Source: an uncultured Tateyamaria sp. (GTDB lineage Bacteria; Pseudomonadota; Alphaproteobacteria; Rhodobacterales; Rhodobacteraceae). From it: a stretch of 64,000 nucleotides of DNA. Below, in pieces: positions 16,855 to 25,888 of this stretch (positions are counted from its first letter, which is position 1; each line of letters starts with the position of its first letter). The position numbers were made by a program, and so were the translations under genes. The notes under the pieces were generated by a model. That model worked only from the letters and a program-made list of their open reading frames with translations. It did no database searches and was not told the DNA's origin. The stretch spans positions 1 to 64,000 of the forward strand of contig NZ_CANLAG010000005.1 of assembly GCF_947488715.1 (NCBI RefSeq), written 5' to 3'.

Positions 16855-17541
16855 TCAAACAACTTTGACCGTCAGTTGGCCCAACGTCTCAATAGTCAGT
16901 GACATTTCGTCCCCGCGGTCGACCGGTCCGACGCCTGCCGGGGTGCCGGACAGAATGATATCCCCGCCAGCCAGTTCAAATTGCGCGCTGAGATAGGCAA
17001 TCATCTCGGGCACTTTCCAGATCATCTGGTTCAGGTCGCCCTCTTGTTTCAACGCGCCATTGACGGTCAGGGCCAGACGGCCAGAGGTCGGATGACCAAC
17101 TGCGGATACGGGATGTATCGGACCACAGGGCGCGGACCGTTCAAACGCCTTGCCGATTTCCCAGGGGCGGCCCATCTTTTTCATCTGCGCCTGTGCGTCG
17201 CGTCGGGTCATGTCCAGTGCCAGGCCGTAGCCATACACGTGATCCAGCGCGTCATCGGTGCTGATATCGGTGCCACCTGACTTGAGCGCAATCATCATTT
17301 CCGCTTCGTGATGCACATCATTGCTGTGCGGCGGGTACGGAAACGTGCCGGATGGATCCAGATTGTTGGGGTTTTTCTGAAAGAAAAACGGGGGATCGCG
17401 GTCAGGGTCGTGGCCCATTTCGATGGCGTGCGCCGCGTAGTTGCGCCCGATGCAGTACACCCGCCGAACGGGAAAGACCGCGTCGGTTCCGGCGACGGGC
17501 AGTGTCACGATAGGTGGGGTGTCGATCACGGTGTTGATCAT
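16855..17541 (-). CDS. Fumarylacetoacetate hydrolase-family protein, fumarylpyruvate-hydrolase-like
   Basis: A 228-residue FAH-fold enzyme. Metal-binding acidic residues lie in VHHEAEMMIALKSGG, and VYCIGRNYAAHAIEMGH plus PPFFFQKNPNNL are typical of fumarylpyruvate/acylpyruvate hydrolases. The C-terminus has IILSGTPAGVGPV, a conserved loop of the family. It would hydrolyse a C-C bond in a 2,4-dioxo acid. The ATG at 17541 follows a GGAGG stretch. It is the first gene of a minus-strand operon with an acyl-CoA ligase and a PanE-type reductase, divergent from the catalase-LodA gene. Confidence 0.8.
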   Translation of the reverse strand: MINTVIDTPPIVTLPVAGTDAVFPVRRVYCIGRNYAAHAIEMGHDPDRDPPFFFQKNPNNLDPSGTFPYPPHSNDVHHEAEMMIALKSGGTDISTDDALDHVYGYGLALDMTRRDAQAQMKKMGRPWEIGKAFERSAPCGPIHPVSAVGHPTSGRLALTVNGALKQEGDLNQMIWKVPEMIAYLSAQFELAGGDIILSGTPAGVGPVDRGDEMSLTIETLGQLTVKVV

Positions 17542-17797
17542 GGGGCCTCCGCAGATGTGTCGCGCCATATCTGGCGCGCTGTTCGCACATTGGTAGTCCA
17601 GTGCCGCGCGCGCGACCAGAATGTTGTGCAATCTGTGCATCGCGGAGGAACCTCTGACGCGGTGCAGAACGCGTCGGTCGTCGGTCCTAGCAAAGGCATG
17701 CCAACTTTTGCGTGCATTTTTCCCGCTCCGGTATAAAGTTCTGCTCAGGTTATTTTAGATCTGCTTTTTTCGTCCGTTTCATTTCCTGGGAGGAATT

Positions 17798-20700
17798 ATG
17801 CGCCTGACATCGCATTCCAATGATACGTCGCACCCGTCCGTCGACTGTGCCACCGACCCTGTGCAATCGCTGGTCACCATGTTCGTGGACATGATCCAAA
17901 AGGGTCGCATCAAGGCTGGGCAATGCCCGGCGATGCGGCCTGTGTTTCTCAAGCCGCATGGCGTGGCGCATGGCACGTTTCGCATGCGACCGGACATGCC
18001 GGATGATCTGAAGGTCGGTGTGTTTGCCGGGTCCGAGTATCCGATGTGGTTGCGATCCTCATCCGATACCTTGCCCACCGTGGCCGACTACAAAACCACC
18101 GTGGGCCTTGGGATCAAACTGTTCGACACGCCAACGCCCAAGATTTTCGGCGCGCCGGACGACACCACCTTTGATTTCATCTTTCAGAACATGGATGTGT
18201 TCTTTGTCGATACGGCGCAGGACATGTGTGCCTTTACCAAGGCCGGGGTGATCGACGGCGATTATGGTCCCTATCTTGCGGCGCACCCGCGGACCAAGGA
18301 CATTCTGGACGCGATGCAAAAGCCGGTGGGGTCGGTTTTCGGCTCCCCATATTGGAGCATTCTGCCCTTTGCGCTCGGTCCTGATGGTTACGTCAAATAC
18401 AAGCTGGAACCGGTGATAGACGTGGATGTGCCGGACACGCCTCCGGCGGATCCCACATACCTCGCCGCCGATTTCAAGAAACGGTTGGCCGGTGGGGCTA
18501 TGCGATTTCGGTTCCTCATTCAACGGCGCACCAACCCGGACACCATGCCGTTGGATGCCGCCACTGTGCCCTGGCCCGAGGACCAAAGCCCCTTTGTCCA
18601 TGTAGCCGACATTGAGCTGCCGCAACAGGATGTCGATGCGATGGGACAGGCGGCCTACGGCGAAAACCTCGCCTGGAACATTTGGCGCGTCACCAAAGAT
18701 CACGCGCCCCAGGGGTCCATCGCGCTGGCGCGGCGAGACGTTTATTCAGCCTCTGCGGACACGCGCAGAAACGCCAATGGCATTCCCGATGGTGAGCCGC
18801 TCACCAATCGCCCCCCATACGTAGTTGAGAAAGATAACGACATGACGCCTGTTCCAGACACAAAAATCGTAAGAGCCGCCATCCACCCCGCGATTGGGGT
18901 GGCCCGCGTTGGGGATGCGCAATCCGCGTTCTTTGTGGGTCCCGAGGTCACGCATCCGCCGCAAGAGGCCGGTGACTATTTCCGCGACGGCGACGCGTTG
19001 AAACGTCAGGCGGCCAAGTTTCGGATCTACGGCTACAATGCAGCCGGTGAGGCCGTGCGCGAGCTGGACGCGAGCAATGCGTCGATCACGTGGACGGTCG
19101 AATTGGCGAACCGCAAGGCGCAGTGGTACCAGTTCATCACCGCCATGGATATTCCAGAGACGGCGGACCTGTCCGTGATCCGGCGCAACAAGGATCAGAC
19201 GTCTCAGGCAGACCGCGAAAAGCTGGCGATCACGCCCGGACCACGGTCGATTTCCGGGATGTCCGTGTCGGGCGGGTCGGAACATGCTTTTGACACCGGG
19301 TCATTCACAGTGGGCGCGGATCAGGCGACCAACATCTATCTGGGTGAGGTGCAGACCACCGAAACAGGGCAGCTTTTGGTGCTGGGTGGCCGGGGCGTGT
19401 CCAAATCACTGGTCGGCGCGCCACCCTTTGATCCTGCGGACCCGGATTCGTTCAACAACGCGAACACCTGGTACGATGATATGGCGGACGGGCCGGTCAC
19501 CGCAGAGGTCAGCATTGATGGCACCGCGATCCCGGTCGAAGGAGGTTGGGTCACTGTGGCTCCGCCGAACTATGCGCCGGACGTCATTGGGTGGCGCACA
19601 ATGTATGACCTGATGGTAGACACCTTTGTTGGCGCGGGCACGATGCCTGTCCCGGCCGTGACGTCCTTTACCAAGGATGTGCTGCCGCAATTGCAGCGCA
19701 TGTCGAACCTGCAATGGGTGAACAAGGGGTTCGCGACCATGTTCGGCAAGGGCGGCCCGATGGATTTCGATGATCCGACGCTGATTTCGCGGCTGGCGCA
19801 GGCGCCGGGGGCAGACGATCCGTGGCATGAGTTGCGCCAACAGATCATGAACGCGTTCCGACCCACTGATACCAAGGTCAACGAACCGCGCATTTGGCCG
19901 TGGATTTACGGTGATGACTTTGGTGGCGACCTTGATGGGCCCAGCCCACGCACCATGCTGGCCTTGCCCTCCATTCAGCAGCTGCATCTCAGCCGCTGGG
20001 TCGATGGAAACTTTGTGGCGGATTGGGATCCGAACCATCAGCCACCGGAGCATCTGTCTGACATCCGGGTTCAGGACCAGCCAGCAATGCTGGATCAGGC
20101 GGCTCTGCATTTCTGCCTTGCGGATGCGTTCCATCCGGGGTGCGAACTGACCTGGCCGATGCGCCACGCGTCGCTCTATTCCAGCCCGTTCCGTATCCGC
20201 CATCGGCCCGATGACTACGAGGACTACGGGAAAGAATTGTCAGCGACTGTCGCCTTGTCGCCCACGGGGCCGCTGCACGGTCAGCGCGCTGGGGATTTGA
20301 CCCGCTGGATGGGTTTGCCATGGCAGGGGGACACCGCCTATTGCCGCGCGGGCTATGCGCCGGACTATGATCCATACCTGCCGACGTTCTGGCCGGGGCG
20401 CGTGCCAAACCACGTGCTGACCGAGGAGGACTATCAGATTGTCATCGACCCATCCAAGCCGCTGGAGGATCGGGTGGCGGCCTTTAATCGGCGTGCCAGC
20501 TGGTATCGGTTCATCGACGAGGCCGATGGGATCGCCAAGCGCATGGAGCGGATGATCGCCATCTTTGGTCAGCAAGGGATCGTCGAACCGCGTGAAGGTG
20601 TCCGGGATGTTCCCAATTTTCCGGATGTCCTCTATGTGGAAACGGTGGCGCCATCCCTGGCTGCATCGGTGGACAAGGCGGTCCTGCTGGCGGCAAGCCC

Positions 20701-20800
20701 AGAGGCTGCACAAACGGCACGCGACGCGACCCTGTCGCGCGCAGGTTGGCATACAGAGGCGCATCTCGAAGAGGCGGTGAACCTGCGGCGTCGGCGGTGA
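17798..20800 (+). CDS. Catalase-like heme domain fused to LodA-type quinoprotein amino-acid oxidase
   Basis: A single 1000-residue frame. Residues about 1-330 match the y4iL-like catalase family: KPHGVAHGTF (H54, H58), then YPMWLRSSSD, VGLGIKLF, and RRDVYSASADTRR near the expected proximal Tyr (Y316). Residues about 349-1000 match LodA-type oxidases (AAIHPAIGVARVGDAQSAFF). A probable cysteine tryptophylquinone Trp is W842 in LPWQGDTAYC, with Cys candidates C773 and C782 about 60-70 residues earlier. LodA enzymes oxidise amino acids and release H2O2; the fused domain could remove it. GGGAGGAATT precedes the ATG. A LodB-type gene overlaps the stop. Confidence 0.85.
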   Translation: MRLTSHSNDTSHPSVDCATDPVQSLVTMFVDMIQKGRIKAGQCPAMRPVFLKPHGVAHGTFRMRPDMPDDLKVGVFAGSEYPMWLRSSSDTLPTVADYKTTVGLGIKLFDTPTPKIFGAPDDTTFDFIFQNMDVFFVDTAQDMCAFTKAGVIDGDYGPYLAAHPRTKDILDAMQKPVGSVFGSPYWSILPFALGPDGYVKYKLEPVIDVDVPDTPPADPTYLAADFKKRLAGGAMRFRFLIQRRTNPDTMPLDAATVPWPEDQSPFVHVADIELPQQDVDAMGQAAYGENLAWNIWRVTKDHAPQGSIALARRDVYSASADTRRNANGIPDGEPLTNRPPYVVEKDNDMTPVPDTKIVRAAIHPAIGVARVGDAQSAFFVGPEVTHPPQEAGDYFRDGDALKRQAAKFRIYGYNAAGEAVRELDASNASITWTVELANRKAQWYQFITAMDIPETADLSVIRRNKDQTSQADREKLAITPGPRSISGMSVSGGSEHAFDTGSFTVGADQATNIYLGEVQTTETGQLLVLGGRGVSKSLVGAPPFDPADPDSFNNANTWYDDMADGPVTAEVSIDGTAIPVEGGWVTVAPPNYAPDVIGWRTMYDLMVDTFVGAGTMPVPAVTSFTKDVLPQLQRMSNLQWVNKGFATMFGKGGPMDFDDPTLISRLAQAPGADDPWHELRQQIMNAFRPTDTKVNEPRIWPWIYGDDFGGDLDGPSPRTMLALPSIQQLHLSRWVDGNFVADWDPNHQPPEHLSDIRVQDQPAMLDQAALHFCLADAFHPGCELTWPMRHASLYSSPFRIRHRPDDYEDYGKELSATVALSPTGPLHGQRAGDLTRWMGLPWQGDTAYCRAGYAPDYDPYLPTFWPGRVPNHVLTEEDYQIVIDPSKPLEDRVAAFNRRASWYRFIDEADGIAKRMERMIAIFGQQGIVEPREGVRDVPNFPDVLYVETVAPSLAASVDKAVLLAASPEAAQTARDATLSRAGWHTEAHLEEAVNLRRRR

Positions 20801-21822
20801 CGCCGTATGACGTTGCTGTTCTGGGGGGCGGCCCTGCGGGCGCAATAGCGGCTGCATTACTGGCCCGCGCGGGACACAGCGTGGTTTTTGTCGATCCTGA
20901 CAACCGTCAGGGCGACCGGATTGGTGAAACGCTGCCCGCCTTTGCGGCGGACCTGTTGGAACGCCATGCGCTGCCCGGACCACTCTCCAGTGACGCCCAT
21001 TTATCTATACGCGGCGTGGTTTCCGATTGGGGCGGTATCCGCACCCAGGATGACGCGCTCATGCGGCCCGGCGGTCCGGATTGGCGGTTGGATCGGGGTT
21101 TGTTCGACGCAAGTTTGCGTGCGGCAGCGACGGATGCTGGCGCAAGTTCGGTCATTGCCAAAGTCAACGCCGTGACCCGCAAGCCTGATGGATGGCATAT
21201 CGCGACAGACGCTGACGCATGTTTGCAGGCGCACCGGGTCGTGGATGCCACCGGGCGACGCGGTATTCTGTCACGATCATTGGGCGGCGCGCGACGGCAA
21301 CAGAGCAGGCAAGTGGCCGTTTGGGCCGTCGGTAACGCTGTGGGGACGGACAGCGCCGCGACATCACGCACGCTGATCCAGGATCAGGTGGGCGGGTGGT
21401 GGTACGGTGCCATTTTGCCCTCTGGTCGTCCTGTTGCGGCCTTTCACACGACCACCGAACAGGCAACACAGATGCGGCGTGATCCCGCGGAGTGGCATGC
21501 GTCATTGGCCAAGGCGGCGGTGCTGGCCGAACACTTGCCAACGGCCTTGTTTTCAAGTGCGGAGTTGAAGTTCACCGATGCCACGGGTGAGGCCTGCACC
21601 AAGGCCGCTGGCGACGGATGGGTCGCCTGTGGTGACGCGGCGATTGCTTTTGACCCGCTGGCCTCGCAAGGCTTGTTAAACGCGGTGCGCACCGGCATCG
21701 CCGCTGCGGATGTTGCCGCTGACCGGGTCACGCCAGTGCAGTATTGCGCAGAGATGGACCGCGTGTGGGATCATTATGTTCGGCACCACGCGTCCTTGAT
21801 GGCGCGGCGCGCACTGGCCTGA
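20797..21822 (+). CDS. LodB-type FAD-dependent protein for quinone cofactor maturation
   Basis: A 341-residue flavoprotein of the halogenase/monooxygenase-like family. The N-terminal VAVLGGGPAGAIAAALLARAG is the FAD motif, HRVVDATGRRGIL and GWVACGDAAIAFDPLASQGL are the later FAD signatures. LodB proteins are required to form cysteine tryptophylquinone in their partner LodA. The GTG at 20797 overlaps the TGA of the upstream catalase-LodA gene (GTGA), so the two are translationally coupled. That arrangement supports the LodB assignment. A generic FAD monooxygenase is the alternative. Confidence 0.8.
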   Translation: MTPYDVAVLGGGPAGAIAAALLARAGHSVVFVDPDNRQGDRIGETLPAFAADLLERHALPGPLSSDAHLSIRGVVSDWGGIRTQDDALMRPGGPDWRLDRGLFDASLRAAATDAGASSVIAKVNAVTRKPDGWHIATDADACLQAHRVVDATGRRGILSRSLGGARRQQSRQVAVWAVGNAVGTDSAATSRTLIQDQVGGWWYGAILPSGRPVAAFHTTTEQATQMRRDPAEWHASLAKAAVLAEHLPTALFSSAELKFTDATGEACTKAAGDGWVACGDAAIAFDPLASQGLLNAVRTGIAAADVAADRVTPVQYCAEMDRVWDHYVRHHASLMARRALA

Positions 21823-21837
21823 CATGGGTCGGCGCCT

Positions 21838-22995
21838 TCACGCGCTCAGGAAATCCATTGCCGCCTGGACACCGCCGGGCGTGTGGCTGACACCGGCCCG
21901 TTTCAATCCCATTTCAACACCGCAAAGCGTGCCCATCAGCATCAAATCGTTGAAGTCGCCCAAGTGGCCGATGCGGAACACCTTGTCCGCCACTTTGTTC
22001 AACCCGGTGCCAAGTGACATGTCGAAACTGTCGAGGACTTCGGCGCGTAGTGCATCGGCACCTTGCGCATCTGGCATCATAACAGCCGTCAGCGCGTTTG
22101 AGCGTTCGTGCGGATGCGCGGCCAGAATTTCCAGCCCCCACGCCTCGACCGCCCGCCGCGTCGCCTCGGCGTGCCGGGCATGGCGGGCAAAGACGTTGCG
22201 CAGCCCCTCTTCGGCCAACATATCCAGCGCCTCGCGCAGGCCATAGAGCAGCGTGGTCGCGGGGGTGTAAGGGAAGAAACCCTGCGCGTTTGGGCCAACC
22301 ATGTCGCGCCAATCCCAATAGGACCGTCGGTCGCCACCTGCCTCACATGCGGCCCATGCCTTGTCCGAGATCGCGTTGAACGACAGCCCCGGTGGCAACA
22401 TCAGACCCTTTTGCGACCCTGCCACCACAACATCAACGCCCCAAGCGTCGGTTTGAAAGTCGATGGACCCCAGCGATGAAATCGTGTCCACCATCAACAA
22501 CGCAGGGTGCTGCGCGTCGTCCATCGCCTTGCGTACAGCGGCAATGTCCGACGTGATCCCGGTGGCTGTATCGTTGTGCACGACGCAGACCGACTTGATC
22601 TGATGCCCGGTGTCGGCGGTCAGTTGTGCGCCAATTGCTTCGGCATGCGCCCCGTGGCGCCAGTCGCCTTGCATGAACACCGGGTCAAATCCCAACTTGG
22701 CCGCCATGTTTTTCCACAGGGTGGCAAATTGGCCGGTTTCATACATCAGAACCTGATCACCGGGCGACAGGACGTTTACCAAGGCCGCCTCCCATGCACC
22801 TGTGCCAGACGCGGGATAGATCACAACGTGGTTCTCGGTCTGGAAAACGGCCTTGAGGTCGCGCAACAGGTCACGGCCCATGGCGCCAAATTCCGGGCCC
22901 CTGTGGTCGATGACGGCGCGGTGCATGGCCCTCAGGATACGGTCAGGTGTGTTGGTCGGTCCCGGTATCTGCAAAAAATGTCGCCCTGATCGCAT
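21838..22995 (-). CDS. Class V aminotransferase of the serine/aspartate-glyoxylate family
   Basis: A 385-residue PLP enzyme. FLQIPGPTNTPDRILRAM at the N-terminus, VDTISSLGSIDFQ, and VAGSQKGLMLPPGLSF with the PLP Lys are hallmarks of the SgaA/BhcA family. GTGLNKVADKVFRIGHLGD near the C-terminus also matches. Likely donors are serine, aspartate or another amino acid with glyoxylate or pyruvate as acceptor. The ATG at 22995 is set by a GGAGG stretch. It is divergent, across 73 bases, from an FAD/Fe-S D-2-hydroxyacid dehydrogenase operon, so the pair may act on one carbon skeleton. The beta-hydroxyaspartate cycle partners are absent. Confidence 0.78.
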   Translation of the reverse strand: MRSGRHFLQIPGPTNTPDRILRAMHRAVIDHRGPEFGAMGRDLLRDLKAVFQTENHVVIYPASGTGAWEAALVNVLSPGDQVLMYETGQFATLWKNMAAKLGFDPVFMQGDWRHGAHAEAIGAQLTADTGHQIKSVCVVHNDTATGITSDIAAVRKAMDDAQHPALLMVDTISSLGSIDFQTDAWGVDVVVAGSQKGLMLPPGLSFNAISDKAWAACEAGGDRRSYWDWRDMVGPNAQGFFPYTPATTLLYGLREALDMLAEEGLRNVFARHARHAEATRRAVEAWGLEILAAHPHERSNALTAVMMPDAQGADALRAEVLDSFDMSLGTGLNKVADKVFRIGHLGDFNDLMLMGTLCGVEMGLKRAGVSHTPGGVQAAMDFLSA

Positions 22996-23068
22996 CCTAC
23001 GCCTCCAAATTCGTTGCAATTTGAATGGGCCGAGCAGAGGATGCAATAGTCGCGAGGTCAAGACAGAA

Positions 23069-25879
23069 ATGGTGAACTACAAATCGCTTGCGCAACGCAT
23101 CGAAGGTGACGTTCTGACCGGCGACTATGACCGGGGGCGTTATGCCACCGATGCCTCCATCTACCAGATCATGCCCAAAGCAGTTGTCGTGCCAAAACGC
23201 TGGGATGACGTCGAAGCCGCGCTGAGCTTTGCCCGCGAGGCTGGCATACCCGTCCTTGCCCGCGGTGGTGGCACATCGCAATCCGGGCAAACGGTTGGCG
23301 ATGCGCTGGTTGTGGATTTTAGCAAGCATCTCAATCGGATACGCGAGTATGATCCGGAATCCGGAACGGTTCGGGTGGAACCCGGTCTGGTGTTGGATGA
23401 TCTGAACCGTCGCCTGAAGGCGGATGGTTGGTGGTATCCTGTCGATGTCTCGACCGCGTCACGCGCGACGCTGGGTGGGATGGCTGCAAACAATTCCTGC
23501 GGTTCGCGGTCGATCCGCTATGGCAAGATGCAGGACAATCTTGTGGCGCTCGAAGCCATGTTGGCAGACGGTTCCGTACGGAGTTTTGGCCACGAGCTTG
23601 CGCGTTCCGCCCTCGACAGTGATCTGATTGCGCTAGCCAACCGCGACGCCGATGAGATTGCGGCGCGGTTCCCGAACGTGTCCCGGCGCGTGGGGGGGTA
23701 TAACGTCGATGCGCTTGTCGGCGCATCCCCGAACATGGCGCACCTTATGGTGGGGTCCGAAGGGACACTGGGTCTGACCAAAACGCTTGATTTGGCCCTG
23801 TCGCCCGTCTTGACACACAAGACACTCGGCGTGTGTCATTTCCCGACCTTTCGCGCGGCCATGGATGCGGCGCAGCATATCGTCAAGCTGGACCCTGTTG
23901 CCGTCGAATTGGTGGACCACACCATGATCCGGCTGGGACGCGAAATCCCGCAATTCCGACCAATCGTGGACGCATTTGTGAGAGGCGCGCCGCAGGCGCT
24001 GTTGCTGGTGGAATTTGCAGAAAACCCCGCAGAAAACCGCCGCAGGCTGACTGCGCTGGGTGATCTGATGGCAGATTTGGGGTTCCTGTGGGGAGATCCG
24101 GGCAAGGCCGAAGGTGGCGTGGTTGAGGCGGAAGATCCGACATTTCAGGCGCAGATCTGGGGCGTGCGAACACAGGGTTTGAACATCATGATGTCGATGC
24201 GGGCAGAGGGCAAACCGGTCTCGTTTGTCGAGGACTGCGCGGTACCGCTACGGCATCTTGCCGACTTTACCGACCAATTGACCGAGGTATTTCGCAAGCA
24301 TGGGACTGATGGCACATGGTATGCGCATGCCTCCGTCGGATTGCTGCATGTCCGGCCCGTGCTGAACCTGCGTCTGGAGATGGATGTCAGGTCGATGCGG
24401 GCCATCGCCGAAGAGGCGTTTGACCTCGTGGCGCGGTTCAAAGGGTCCCATTCGGGTGAGCACGGCGACGGCATTGTGCGGTCCGAATTTCACGAACGGA
24501 TGTTTGGCACCCGCATGGTGCGCCTGTTCGAAGAGGTAAAGGACCGGTTCGATCCGGATGGCGTGTTGAACCCCGGCAAAATCGTGCGTGCGCCCAAAAT
24601 GGATGATCGCAGTTTGATGCGGTGGCCCGAAGGGTACGCACAGCGCAGCATCGACACTGTGTTTGACTGGGAGGCCTGGCCCGGCGGTCTCGCTGGGGCG
24701 GCAGAGATGTGCAACAACAACGGCGCGTGCCGCAAAAGCACCGGTGGTGTCATGTGCCCGTCCTTTCGCGTCACGGGCAATGAACGGGACCTGACGCGCG
24801 GACGCGCCAACACGGTGCGACTGGCCCTGACCGGGCAGTTGGGTGATGACCCGTTTGCGTCTGATGATATGGCCGAAACCATGGCTTTGTGCGTCGGATG
24901 CAAGGCGTGCAAATCGGAATGCCCGATGTCCGTCGATATGGCCCGGATGAAGACCGAAGCACAGGCGGCGCGGTACAGAACGCATGGATTGCCCCTGCGC
25001 GACCAGGTGATCGCAAATCTGCCCCGCCTGGCCCCCTTCGCCGCAAAGGCACGGTCAGTGGTCAATGCCGCAGGTGCCTTTCCGAGCGTCTTGGAACGCA
25101 CCATGGGGATCAGTCGGACACGCCGTTTGCCACGGTTCCAAGCGCCGATACCGATGTCGGGTGACGGCGATGTTCTGTTGTTTGCCGATACGTTCAATCG
25201 GTATTTTGATCCCGCCAATCTGGCGGCGGCCCAGCGGGTCATACGCCACACAGGACTGACCGTCGGGTTTGTCGATGCGCCGGGTCGGCCCCTGTGTTGT
25301 GGGCGGACGTATCTGTCCTCGGGCATGGTGGAGCGCGCGCGTTCCGAATTGACCCGGACCGTGGAGGCATTCCGGTCGGCACTGGATCAGGGCAAGACAA
25401 TTGTGGGGCTGGAGCCGTCCTGCACGCTCATGTTCCGCGATGAGGCACCTGACTTGGTGCCAGGTTGGACCGCTGAGATGGGGGCGCAGGTGTTGACCTT
25501 TGCCGAGTATATGGCCCAACACCCGCTCGAAGGGGTGCACATGGCCGACACGACCGTTCTGGTACATGGGCACTGCCATCAGAAGGCGCAGGGTGTGGCC
25601 AGTGCGACCGTTGCGGCACTGTCGCAGATCGGCGGAGTGACGGCGCAGATGATCGACTCGTCCTGTTGCGGCATGGCCGGTCAGTTCGGGTATCAGGCAG
25701 AGACCGATGGTGTGTCGCGCCAGATGGCAGAATTGTCCTTGGCGCCCGCCATCCGCGCCGCTGCGCCGGACACGCAGGTTGTCGCAGACGGGTTTTCATG
25801 CCGGTGCCAGATCAAGGACGTGACCGACCGGAAGGCAGATAACCTCGCGGTCTTTTTGGACCGGGCGATTTCGGGATAA
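23069..25879 (+). CDS. FAD- and Fe-S-containing D-2-hydroxyacid dehydrogenase (YdiJ-like)
   Basis: A 936-residue fusion of a GlcD-like FAD domain and a GlpC-like Fe-S domain. The FAD-binding part is visible as VLARGGGTSQSGQTVGDALV and GGMAANNSCGSRSI. The middle holds HSGEHGDGIVRSEFHE with metal-ligand His residues, and the Fe-S domain has CVGCKACKSECP plus cysteine-rich CCG-type motifs (CCGRTY, SCCGMAGQFGY). It should oxidise a D-2-hydroxy acid and pass electrons to a quinone or electron carrier. A TauE-type exporter gene follows after 9 bases. The substrate could be D-2-hydroxyglutarate, glycolate, lactate or a sulfonated analogue. Confidence 0.8.
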   Translation: MVNYKSLAQRIEGDVLTGDYDRGRYATDASIYQIMPKAVVVPKRWDDVEAALSFAREAGIPVLARGGGTSQSGQTVGDALVVDFSKHLNRIREYDPESGTVRVEPGLVLDDLNRRLKADGWWYPVDVSTASRATLGGMAANNSCGSRSIRYGKMQDNLVALEAMLADGSVRSFGHELARSALDSDLIALANRDADEIAARFPNVSRRVGGYNVDALVGASPNMAHLMVGSEGTLGLTKTLDLALSPVLTHKTLGVCHFPTFRAAMDAAQHIVKLDPVAVELVDHTMIRLGREIPQFRPIVDAFVRGAPQALLLVEFAENPAENRRRLTALGDLMADLGFLWGDPGKAEGGVVEAEDPTFQAQIWGVRTQGLNIMMSMRAEGKPVSFVEDCAVPLRHLADFTDQLTEVFRKHGTDGTWYAHASVGLLHVRPVLNLRLEMDVRSMRAIAEEAFDLVARFKGSHSGEHGDGIVRSEFHERMFGTRMVRLFEEVKDRFDPDGVLNPGKIVRAPKMDDRSLMRWPEGYAQRSIDTVFDWEAWPGGLAGAAEMCNNNGACRKSTGGVMCPSFRVTGNERDLTRGRANTVRLALTGQLGDDPFASDDMAETMALCVGCKACKSECPMSVDMARMKTEAQAARYRTHGLPLRDQVIANLPRLAPFAAKARSVVNAAGAFPSVLERTMGISRTRRLPRFQAPIPMSGDGDVLLFADTFNRYFDPANLAAAQRVIRHTGLTVGFVDAPGRPLCCGRTYLSSGMVERARSELTRTVEAFRSALDQGKTIVGLEPSCTLMFRDEAPDLVPGWTAEMGAQVLTFAEYMAQHPLEGVHMADTTVLVHGHCHQKAQGVASATVAALSQIGGVTAQMIDSSCCGMAGQFGYQAETDGVSRQMAELSLAPAIRAAAPDTQVVADGFSCRCQIKDVTDRKADNLAVFLDRAISG

Positions 25880-25888
25880 GGATGCACA

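Noticed and set aside
17798-20800. Frameshift or assembly artefact joining catalase and LodA genes
   Set aside because: The frame is continuous across the junction with normal codon use, and the LodB start overlaps its stop; still worth confirming with long reads.
21838-22995. BhcA of the beta-hydroxyaspartate cycle
   Set aside because: The family fits, but no bhcB, bhcC or bhcD homologue is present nearby.
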